From NCBI GenBank assembly GCA_003223555.1, contig QHVM01000051.1, positions 1 through 57,625 on the forward strand: a stretch of DNA of 57,625 nucleotides, written 5' to 3'. The DNA comes from Acidobacteriota bacterium. GTDB lineage: Bacteria > Acidobacteriota > Vicinamibacteria > Fen-336. The notes beneath the pieces are model-generated. The model saw only the letters and a list, made by a program, of their open reading frames with translations. It was not told where the DNA came from and searched no databases. Positions 24,075 through 32,882 of this stretch are shown here, one piece after another; the first letter of the stretch is position 1; each line of letters begins with the position of its first letter. A program made the translations under genes and the position numbers.

Positions 24075-25207
24075 CCGCGAGGGCTCCCGCGGTCAGGCTC
24101 ACCGCCCACGCCACCCAGCCGACCGCCTGCAGCAGGAGGGGGTGGCGGTAGCCGCCCATGAGCGCGGGCCGGCGCGCGGCCAGCAGCACCACGCCCAGCG
24201 TCAGGGGAAGGATGAGCCCGTTGACGGCTCCGGCCAGGATCAGCAGCCTCACCGGGCGGCCCACCAGCAGGTAGAGGGCCAGGGAGAGGCCGACGAAGGC
24301 CAGCAGGGCGGCCCGGCCCGCCGCCCTGGCCATGCGCAGCCGGGGGAAGAACGAGAGCGACGTGTACGAGCAGCCCACCACCGAGGTGATGGCCGCCGAC
24401 CACAGCACGAGGCCGAAGAAGCGGTAGCCCCATTCACCCGCGCCCAGGCGAAACGCGCTGGCCGGCGGGTTGGCGGGGTCCAGCCCTCCGGCCCGCGCGA
24501 CGACACCCAGCACGGCCAGGAAGAGAAGGACGCGCATGGCCCCCGTGACCAGGATGCCCAGGACCGAGGCCCGCGTCAGGCGGGGGACCTCCGCCTCGCC
24601 CGCGATGCCGGCATCGAGGAGCCGGTGCACGCCGGAAAAGGTGATGTAGCCGCCCACGGTTCCCCCCACCCCAGACCGCCCGGCGCAGCGCGCCCAGGTA
24701 GTCCGGACCCGAGACGGCCATGACCGCCGCGGTGAGGACGATCATCAGCGCGCCGAGCGCCTTGGCGAACGTGTCGAGGGCCCGGCCGGCCCGCGGGCGC
24801 AGCAGCAGCGCGAGAGAGGCGGCCGCCGAGAGCGTGGCGCCGATCGCGGGCGGTACGCCGAACACGGCCAGGCCGAGGCCGCAGCCGGCCACGTTGCCGA
24901 CGTTGAAGACCAGGCCGCCGGCGGCCACCATCGCCGCCAGCACGGCGCCCAGCCCGGGCAGCAGCGCCGACGCCAGCTCGTCTCCCCGCCGGCCCGCCAC
25001 CCCCAGCACGCGCCAGACGTTGACCTGGGCCGAGACGTCCACGAGCAACGACGCGAGGATGGCGAAGGCGAAGTCGTTCCGGAAGGCCTCCGTGAAGACG
25101 GCGGTCTGGGTGAGGAAGCCCGGCCCGATGGCGGAGGTGGCCATGAGGAAGGCGGCTCCCGCCAGCGCTCCGGGCTCGCGCGGCGAGTCGTGCGGCGGCC
25201 GGCCCAT
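24049..25207 (-). pseudogene. Frameshifted NRAMP-like transporter
   Basis: Two minus-strand reading frames together give an NRAMP-family transporter of about 385 residues. The N-terminal half runs from ATG 25207 (ATSAIGPGFLTQTAVFTEAF) to a run of six G (24662-24667). The C-terminal half continues in another frame with TVGGYITFSGVHRLLDAG. Removing one G restores one frame, and the total length, 1159 bases, is one more than a multiple of three. The usual DPGN metal motif of helix 1 is absent, so this is an NRAMP relative of unknown substrate. It could be a real pseudogene, a phase-variable tract, or a sequencing error in a homopolymer. Confidence 0.75.
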
Positions 25208-25215
25208 GGCGGAGT

Positions 25216-25245
25216 TTAACGTCCTCACGGCGGGTGATATACAAT
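25216..25245 (+). promoter_or_regulatory. Promoter of the FHA-PP2C gene
   Basis: TTAACG (25216-25221), 18 bases, TACAAT (25240-25245). The transcript would start near 25252, giving a leader of about 20 bases. It overlaps the start region of the divergent NRAMP-like gene. Confidence 0.45.
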
Positions 25246-25271
25246 CGCCCGCCTTCCCGGCGTGGCGCCCC

Positions 25272-26903
25272 ATGGCCGAGCTCAAGATACAGACGGCCGA
25301 CGGCTCCAAGGAGCGCTTTCCGCTCTCGAAGCCGCGAGTCACGATCGGCCGCGCCCGCAGCAGCGACGTCTTCCTCCCCGACCAGTGGCTCTCGCGCCAC
25401 CACGCGGCCATCGAGCAGAGGAACGGCGCCTACTACATCCTCGACCTGGGCAGCAAGAACGGCACCCTGCTCAACGGCGACCGGGTGAGCGGGGACCGCC
25501 GGCTGCGCGATGGGGACATCATCACCCTCGGCGAGCACGTCCTGATCTTCTCGCTCGACGACGAGCTGGACGAGCGCCCCCCCGAAGGCACCCGCGTCTT
25601 CTCGGCCAAGGAGCTCTCGGACATCAAGACCAAGCCCAGCATCGACCCCGAGGAGCTGGCCCGTCAGAACCGCGTGCTGGGGGTGCTGAGCGAGGCGGCC
25701 AAGCAGCTCATCGTCCACCGGCCGCTCGCCGAGCTGTTCGAGAAGGTGCTGGACCTGCTCTTCGAGGCGGTGCCCGCGGAGCGGGCCGCCATCATGCTCC
25801 TCGAGGGCCAGCCCGCCCAGCCGGTGATCAAGGCCTCGCGGAGCCGGCAGGGCGAGCGGATCGTCCGCCTCAGCCGATCCATCGTCCGCCGCGTGCTGGA
25901 GAAGAAGGAAGCCCTCCTCATCTCGAGCGTCATGGACGACGCCGCCTTCTCCACCCAGGACAGCATCCTGGCCACCGGCATCCGCTCCGCGATGTGCGCC
26001 CCGCTCTGGTACACGGCCACCGGCCTGGAGCAGGACGCGGTGATCGGCCTCGTCTACGTGGACTCGCTGATGGCCTCCCACTCCTTCAACGACGAGGACG
26101 TGCGCATCCTGACCGCGCTCGCCAACGTTGCCGCGGCCAAGATCGAGAACTCGCGCCTGCTCGAGGAGAGCCTGGAGAAGCGCCGGCTCGAAGAGGAGAT
26201 GCGGGTGGCGGCCGAGATCCAGCGCGGCCTGCTGCCGGACTCCGCTCCCGTCGTCCCCGGCTACGGCGTGGTCGGCTCCAACCGCCCCTGCTGGACGGTC
26301 GGGGGGGACTACTACGACTTCGGCCTGGACGCCGGCCGGCTGCACTTCGCCCTCGGTGACGTCTCCGGCAAGGGCACCGGGGCGGCTTTGCTGATGACGG
26401 TGCTGAGGGCGGCCGTGCGCGGCCACTGGGGGGAGGGGGAGCCGGCGGCCTCGGTCACGAGGATCAACCGCACCGTCTGCCAGAACGTCACCCCCGGCAA
26501 GTTCGTCACCTTCTTCCTGGGCCGCCTCGAGCCCGAGAGCGGCCGGCTGGCCTACGTGAACGCCGGGCACAATCCTCCCATCGTGGTCCGCGCCGACGGC
26601 AGCCTCGACTCGCTCACCACCGGCGGCGTCGTGCTCGGCCTGTTCGACGACGCGAAGTACGAGCAGTCCGCGACCGAGCTGGGGGCGGGCGACGTGCTCG
26701 TCGTCTTCTCGGACGGGGTGACCGAGACCTGGAACCGCGCGGACGTGGAGTTCGGCGACGCGCGCCTGGCCGAGCTGGTCCGCCAGGGACGGGGGCTGGA
26801 CGCGGCCGCCCTCGAGGCGGAGATCCTGCGCGAGCTGGACCGCTTCGCCGAGGGGACCAAGGCCACCGACGACCGCACTCTCATAGTGATCAAGCGCAAT
26901 TGA
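25272..26903 (+). CDS. FHA-GAF-PP2C (SpoIIE) serine phosphatase
   Basis: The 543-residue protein has three domains. The FHA domain (1-95) reads phosphothreonine: GRARSSDVFLPDQWLSRHHA and GSKNGTLLNG. The GAF domain (about 145-300) is a sensor. The SpoIIE-type PP2C phosphatase (about 325-543) has its metal Asp residues in GGDYYDF, GDVSGKGTG, FSDGVTE and TDDRT. Proteins of this build usually act on anti-sigma-factor antagonists or on kinase targets. No anti-sigma partner is adjacent. The ATG at 25272 begins the FHA beta strand; upstream Met codons would precede the promoter. Confidence 0.92.
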   Translation: MAELKIQTADGSKERFPLSKPRVTIGRARSSDVFLPDQWLSRHHAAIEQRNGAYYILDLGSKNGTLLNGDRVSGDRRLRDGDIITLGEHVLIFSLDDELDERPPEGTRVFSAKELSDIKTKPSIDPEELARQNRVLGVLSEAAKQLIVHRPLAELFEKVLDLLFEAVPAERAAIMLLEGQPAQPVIKASRSRQGERIVRLSRSIVRRVLEKKEALLISSVMDDAAFSTQDSILATGIRSAMCAPLWYTATGLEQDAVIGLVYVDSLMASHSFNDEDVRILTALANVAAAKIENSRLLEESLEKRRLEEEMRVAAEIQRGLLPDSAPVVPGYGVVGSNRPCWTVGGDYYDFGLDAGRLHFALGDVSGKGTGAALLMTVLRAAVRGHWGEGEPAASVTRINRTVCQNVTPGKFVTFFLGRLEPESGRLAYVNAGHNPPIVVRADGSLDSLTTGGVVLGLFDDAKYEQSATELGAGDVLVVFSDGVTETWNRADVEFGDARLAELVRQGRGLDAAALEAEILRELDRFAEGTKATDDRTLIVIKRN

Positions 26904-26907
26904 AAGC

Positions 26908-26936
26908 TTGACGGTCCGGCGGGCCTGTACTCTACT
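26908..26936 (+). promoter_or_regulatory. Promoter of the Hsp20 gene
   Basis: TTGACG (26908-26913), 17 bases, TCTACT (26931-26936). The ATG at 26951 follows with a GGAG ribosome site at 26943-26946. No CIRCE or sigma-32 pattern was seen. Confidence 0.45.
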
Positions 26937-26950
26937 TGGGACGGAGACCA

Positions 26951-27418
26951 ATGCCCGCCGTGAAGAAGCCGACGCGCGCCGGCCACCCCGACCTGGCGCT
27001 GCTCCACCAGGAGCTGAGCCAGCTCATTGGCCGCCTGGTGGAGTTCGACCGGGCGGACCGGGCGGGCCTGGGCGAGTGGATGCCGAACGTCGACGTCTTC
27101 GAGTGCCACGGCACGTTGACGATCGTCGTCGAGGTGCCCGGCCTGGCCCCCGACTCCCTGCGCGTGGTCTGCCGCAATGGGCAGGTGGTGGTGAGCGGCG
27201 AGAGGCGCGAGCGCCGCCCTCACGGCGTGCCCGGCTTCCTGTGCATGGAGCGGCCCCACGGCCGCTTCAGCCGCACGATCCTCCTCGAAGCGCCGGTGGA
27301 CGTGCCCAAGGCGGAGGCGCGGCTGGCCGGAGGAGTGCTCACGATCACCTTGCCGCGCCTCAAGGACCGGCGCGGGCGCGAATCGGTCATCACGGTCACC
27401 CGGGAACCAGCCGAATGA
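26951..27418 (+). CDS. Small heat-shock protein, Hsp20 family
   Basis: The 155-residue protein has an alpha-crystallin domain (about 44-150): WMPNVDVFECHGTLTIVVEVPGL, SGERRERR, RFSRTILLEAPVDVPKAEARLAGGVLTITLPR. The A-x-x-x-n-GVL motif is present, and the I-x-I/V C-terminal anchor is approximated by SVITV. It holds unfolding proteins for other chaperones or proteases. It lies 108 bases upstream of lon, so both may be part of one protein-quality unit. Confidence 0.9.
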   Translation: MPAVKKPTRAGHPDLALLHQELSQLIGRLVEFDRADRAGLGEWMPNVDVFECHGTLTIVVEVPGLAPDSLRVVCRNGQVVVSGERRERRPHGVPGFLCMERPHGRFSRTILLEAPVDVPKAEARLAGGVLTITLPRLKDRRGRESVITVTREPAE

Positions 27419-27526
27419 GCGTCTGGCAATGAGCGTTTTCCGAGCGGAGGCTCTCCTCTATCGCCGAAGTGCCGGTTCACCCGGCGCGAGGCGTTCGACG
27501 AAGAGACGGCCGACGCGAGGACGCCA

Positions 27527-29938
<2,412 letters not shown>

Positions 29939-30160
29939 TGAGCTGGGGGTGCTAGCGGCGCACCGCCCAGACCCCCGGCTCGCTGCGCGGGAGTGAATCC
30001 TGCTCCGATCCTCTTTGAGCTGGGGGGGCTAGCGGCCCACCCCCCAGACCCCCCTCGCTGCGCGGGAGTGAATCCCGCTCCGATCCTCTTTGAGCTGGGG
30101 GGCTAGCGGCCCACCCCCCAGACCCCCCTCGCTGCGCGGGAGTGAATCCCGCTCCGCTCG
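29939..30160. repeat. Three tandem repeats of about 75 bp
   Basis: Units start at 29939, 30016 and 30091, each with TGAGCTGGGGG, GCTAGCGGC, CCCCCCAGAC, CGCTGCGCGGGAGTGAATC and CTCCG. Units two and three are almost identical; unit one has several differences and a slightly longer length; the last is cut short. Inside each unit CTGGGGGG and CCCCCCAG can form a hairpin with a loop containing CTAG. The array fills the space between lon and ymdB and could act as a terminator or mRNA stabiliser. It has no spacers, so it is not CRISPR. Confidence 0.9.
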
Positions 30161-30230
30161 CGGCCTCTTGCTCCTTCTCGCCTTGAGGGCTAGGCTTGAG
30201 GGCTCGCCATCGGCAAAGGCACCGGACCGA

Positions 30231-31034
30231 ATGAACATCCTCATCATCGGCGACGTGGTCGGCAGCCCCGGGCGGGCCATCATGAAGAAGGCGCTGCCGC
30301 TGGTCTTCCGCAAGCACGACGTCGACTACTGCATCGCCAACGTCGAGAACGCCGCCGGGGGCTTCGGGGTGACGCGGGAGATCTGCGACGAGATCCTCGA
30401 CCTGGGCGTCGACTGCATGACCTCCGGCAACCACATCTGGGACAAGCGGGAGATCCTTCCCTTCGTGGAGCAGATCCCCCAGCTCCTGCGCCCCCTCAAC
30501 TACCCCTCCGGGCAGCCCGGGCGGGGGTCCCACGTGGGCCGGGGCAAGGACTCGCGGGTCGCGGTGGCGACGCTGAACCTGAGCGGCCGCGTCTTCATGA
30601 ACGGGGCGATGGACGATCCCTTCACGAAGGGCCTGGCCGAAGCGGAGCGGCTGCGCAAAGAAGCGGCGGTCATCATCGTGGACATGCACGCCGAGGCCAC
30701 CTCGGAGAAGGTGGCTATGGGCTATCACCTCGACGGCAGGGTCTCGGCGGTCGTCGGGACCCACACCCACGTCCCGACCTGCGACCACCGCCTGCTGCCG
30801 AAGGGCACCGCCTACTGCACCGACCTGGGCATGACCGGCCCCTACGACTCGGTCATCGGCGTCGAGAAGGACGCGATCCTCCAGCGCTTCCTCACCGCGA
30901 TGCCCGTGCGGTTCGAGACCGCCAAGGGCGATGCTCGGCTGGCGGCGGCGGTGGTGGACGTGGATCCCGAGAGTGGCCGGGCCCGCGGCATCGACCGAAT
31001 GCTGCTGTCGGAGAAAGACCTGGAGAAGCTCTAG
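30231..31034 (+). CDS. ymdB: YmdB-type metallophosphoesterase
   Basis: The 267-residue protein is a TIGR00282/YmdB phosphoesterase. Metal ligands appear in order: IIGDVVGSPGR, NVENAAGGFG, TSGNHIWDKRE, DMHAEATSEK and VGTHTHVPT. In Bacillus YmdB has 2',3'-cAMP phosphodiesterase activity and affects biofilm and sporulation; here the role is unknown. It stands after the tandem repeats, and its stop TAG shares the palindrome CTAG (31031-31034) with the convergent response-regulator gene. Confidence 0.92.
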   Translation: MNILIIGDVVGSPGRAIMKKALPLVFRKHDVDYCIANVENAAGGFGVTREICDEILDLGVDCMTSGNHIWDKREILPFVEQIPQLLRPLNYPSGQPGRGSHVGRGKDSRVAVATLNLSGRVFMNGAMDDPFTKGLAEAERLRKEAAVIIVDMHAEATSEKVAMGYHLDGRVSAVVGTHTHVPTCDHRLLPKGTAYCTDLGMTGPYDSVIGVEKDAILQRFLTAMPVRFETAKGDARLAAAVVDVDPESGRARGIDRMLLSEKDLEKL

Positions 31035-31435
31035 GCCCGACCGGCCAGGTGCGCCATGACGGTCACCAGATCGTCCGGATCCACCGGCTTGGCCATGTGG
31101 CTCTGGAAGCCGGCTCGCAGCGACTCCAGCCGGTCCTCGACGACGACCCGGGCGGTGAGGGCCGCGGCCGGGGTGCTCCCGCCCTGCTCGGGGGGGCAGG
31201 CCCGTACCCGGCGCAAGAAGGAGTAGCCGTCCTCGCCCGGCATCGCGATGTCGATCAGCATCGCATCCGGAGGGCAGCCCTCGAAGGCGGTCCAGGCCTC
31301 GGCCGCCGACGCGGCCGACACGACGCGCGCTCCCCGGTCCTCGAGCACCCGTGCGACGAGCTCGCGGGTGTCGTCATCGTCGTCCACGACGAGGATACGC
31401 AGCCCGTGGAGGACCGCCGGACGCTCTTGGGCCAT
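31031..31435 (-). CDS. Stand-alone response regulator receiver
   Basis: The 134-residue protein is a CheY-like receiver: acidic pair in LVVDDDDDTRE, phosphoacceptor Asp in DAMLIDIAMPGEDGY, and the conserved lysine in HMAKPVDPD. There is no output domain. The C-terminal half is close to the last receiver of the hybrid kinase at 52.5 kb (STPAAALT and AGFQ-x-HxAKPV shared). I chose the ATG at 31435, because CATAAT on the minus strand (31447-31442) ends exactly 6 bases before it and implies a leaderless transcript. Confidence 0.88.
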   Translation of the reverse strand: MAQERPAVLHGLRILVVDDDDDTRELVARVLEDRGARVVSAASAAEAWTAFEGCPPDAMLIDIAMPGEDGYSFLRRVRACPPEQGGSTPAAALTARVVVEDRLESLRAGFQSHMAKPVDPDDLVTVMAHLAGRA

Positions 31436-31441
31436 CAGCCC

Positions 31442-31447
31442 ATTATG
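31442..31447 (-). promoter_or_regulatory. -10 element CATAAT, leaderless
   Basis: The minus strand CATAAT differs from TATAAT by one base and ends 6 bases before the receiver ATG at 31435. No -35 was recognised. Confidence 0.4.
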
Positions 31448-31479
31448 GGCCCTATGACGCACGAACCGCCGTCGCGCCC

Positions 31480-31508
31480 TTGACCGGCCGGGCGCCCCGG
31501 CCTATCCT
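31480..31508 (+). promoter_or_regulatory. Sigma-70 promoter of the thr leader
   Basis: TTGACC (31480-31485), 17 bases, TATCCT (31503-31508). A GTG begins 6 bases later, at 31515, so the transcript should begin on that codon. Confidence 0.65.
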
Positions 31509-31514
31509 CTGGTC

Positions 31515-31556
31515 GTGAACGCGATCATGAGCCGCGGGGGGTGGCCCGCGCGCTAG
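31515..31556 (+). CDS. Putative leaderless leader peptide, 13 residues
   Basis: A GTG at the predicted transcript start opens a 13-codon frame ending in TAG: (M)NAIMSRGGWPAR. It stands between a strong promoter and a strong terminator, ahead of thrC. The frame has one Ile and no Thr codon, so it is not a classic threonine leader. Its GGGGGGT stretch (Gly-Gly-Trp codons, 31536-31542) can pair with the ACCCCC at the left arm of the terminator (31579-31584), so ribosome progress could decide which structure forms. The peptide is a prediction without support other than layout. Confidence 0.5.
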   Translation: MNAIMSRGGWPAR

Positions 31557-31579
31557 GCCGAGCGAGCGCGGCGGGAAGA

Positions 31580-31610
31580 CCCCCGGCCACGGCGCCGGGG
31601 GTTTTTTTTT
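31580..31610 (+). terminator. Intrinsic terminator, likely attenuator of thrC-thrA
   Basis: CCCCCGGC (31580-31587) and GCCGGGGG (31594-31601) pair perfectly around a 6-base loop and are followed at once by nine T (31602-31610). It lies 28 bases before the thrC start and after a promoter that points into thrC. No upstream gene on the plus strand needs this terminator, so attenuation is the natural reading. Confidence 0.85.
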
Positions 31611-31637
31611 GACCCGGCCGGGGGCCGCGGGGGGGCG

Positions 31638-32882
31638 ATGATCAACGCCGTCGTCGGGCTGCGATGCAAGGAATGCGGCCGGGATCAGGCGAAGGAGCCG
31701 GTGGCGGCCTGTCCCGAGTGCTGGGGCGGCCTGGAGCCGCTCTACGACCTCGACCGGGTCCGGCGGACCTTCACGCGCGAAGCCATCGCGTCCCGGCCGG
31801 CGGACCTCTGGCGGTACCGCGAGCTGCTCCCTCTCGACGACGAGCCGACGGTGGGCCGCGGCACCGGCTTCACGCCCCTTCTACCCGCACCCCGGCTCGG
31901 CCGCCGGCTCGGTATCCGCGACCTGTGGGTCAAGTACGACGCGGCGTGCCATCCCACTCTGTCCTTCAAGGACCGGCTGGTGGCGGTGGCCCTCAGCAAG
32001 GCCCGCGAGTTCGGCATGGACACCGTCGGCTGCGCCTCCACCGGCAACCTCGCCAACGCCGTGGCGGCCGGCGCGGCCGCCGCCGGCCTGCGGGCCGTCA
32101 TCCTGGTCCCGGAGGACCTGGAGGCGGCCAAGCTCGTGGGCTCCGCGGTCTACGGGGCGACGCTCGTCGGGGTGCGCGGGAACTACGACCGCGTGAACCG
32201 GCTGTGCACCGAGATCGTCGAGCGCCACGGCTGGGGCATCGTCAACGTCAACCTCCGGGCCTACTACGCCGAGGGATCGAAGACGGTCGGCTTCGAGATC
32301 GCCGAGCAGCGCGGCTGGCGGCTGCCCGGCCACGTCGTCGTGCCGATGGCGGGAGGAAGCATGCTCACCAAGATCGAGCGGGCCTTCCGCCAGCTCGTCG
32401 AGCTGGGGCTCGTCGAGGCGCGCCCCTTCCGCCTCCACGGCGCGCAGCCCGCCGGCTGCGCCCCCATCTCGGGGGCCTGGAAGGCCGGGCTGGCCCAGCC
32501 GAGGCCGGTCAAGCCGGACACCATCGTGCGCAGCCTCGCCATCGGGGACCCCACCGACGGCGCCGCGGCGCTGGCGGCCATCCGCCGGACCGACGGGAGG
32601 GCGGAGGACCCCGGCGACGACGAGGTCGTGGACGGCATCCGGCTGCTCGCCGAGACGGAAGGGCTCTTCGCGGAAACGGCGGGCGGGACCGTGGTGGCGG
32701 CGGCGCAGCGGCTGGCTCGGGCGGGCGCCTTCGCGGACGGCGAGCCGGTGGTGCTGCAGATCAGTGGCCAGGGCATGAAGACGGTGGAGGCCCTGAGCGG
32801 CCGCCCGCCGTTCGCGGCCGTCATCGACGCCCGCATCGCGGACTTCGAGACATTCTGGAACGACCGTGGCACGGCGGCATAA
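31638..32882 (+). CDS. thrC: Threonine synthase
   Basis: The 414-residue pyridoxal-phosphate enzyme makes threonine from O-phosphohomoserine. It has an N-terminal zinc ribbon (CKECGRD and CPECWGG), then the cofactor lysine in HPTLSFKDR near residue 111, ASTGNLANAVAA for phosphate binding, and a late VLQISGQGMKTVEAL. The zinc-ribbon form is the typical bacterial type I layout without the long yeast-like N-terminus. It overlaps thrA by 17 bases. Expression is probably controlled by the attenuator at 31515-31610. A poor G-rich ribosome site precedes the ATG. Confidence 0.93.
   Translation: MINAVVGLRCKECGRDQAKEPVAACPECWGGLEPLYDLDRVRRTFTREAIASRPADLWRYRELLPLDDEPTVGRGTGFTPLLPAPRLGRRLGIRDLWVKYDAACHPTLSFKDRLVAVALSKAREFGMDTVGCASTGNLANAVAAGAAAAGLRAVILVPEDLEAAKLVGSAVYGATLVGVRGNYDRVNRLCTEIVERHGWGIVNVNLRAYYAEGSKTVGFEIAEQRGWRLPGHVVVPMAGGSMLTKIERAFRQLVELGLVEARPFRLHGAQPAGCAPISGAWKAGLAQPRPVKPDTIVRSLAIGDPTDGAAALAAIRRTDGRAEDPGDDEVVDGIRLLAETEGLFAETAGGTVVAAAQRLARAGAFADGEPVVLQISGQGMKTVEALSGRPPFAAVIDARIADFETFWNDRGTAA

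Noticed and set aside
29939-30160. CRISPR array
   Set aside because: The repeats are directly adjacent copies of a whole unit with no unique spacers and no cas genes nearby.
31515-31610. T-box or other known riboswitch ahead of thrC
   Set aside because: The leader is under 130 bases and no T-box sequence, specifier loop or known aptamer core was seen; an attenuator with a leader peptide fits better.
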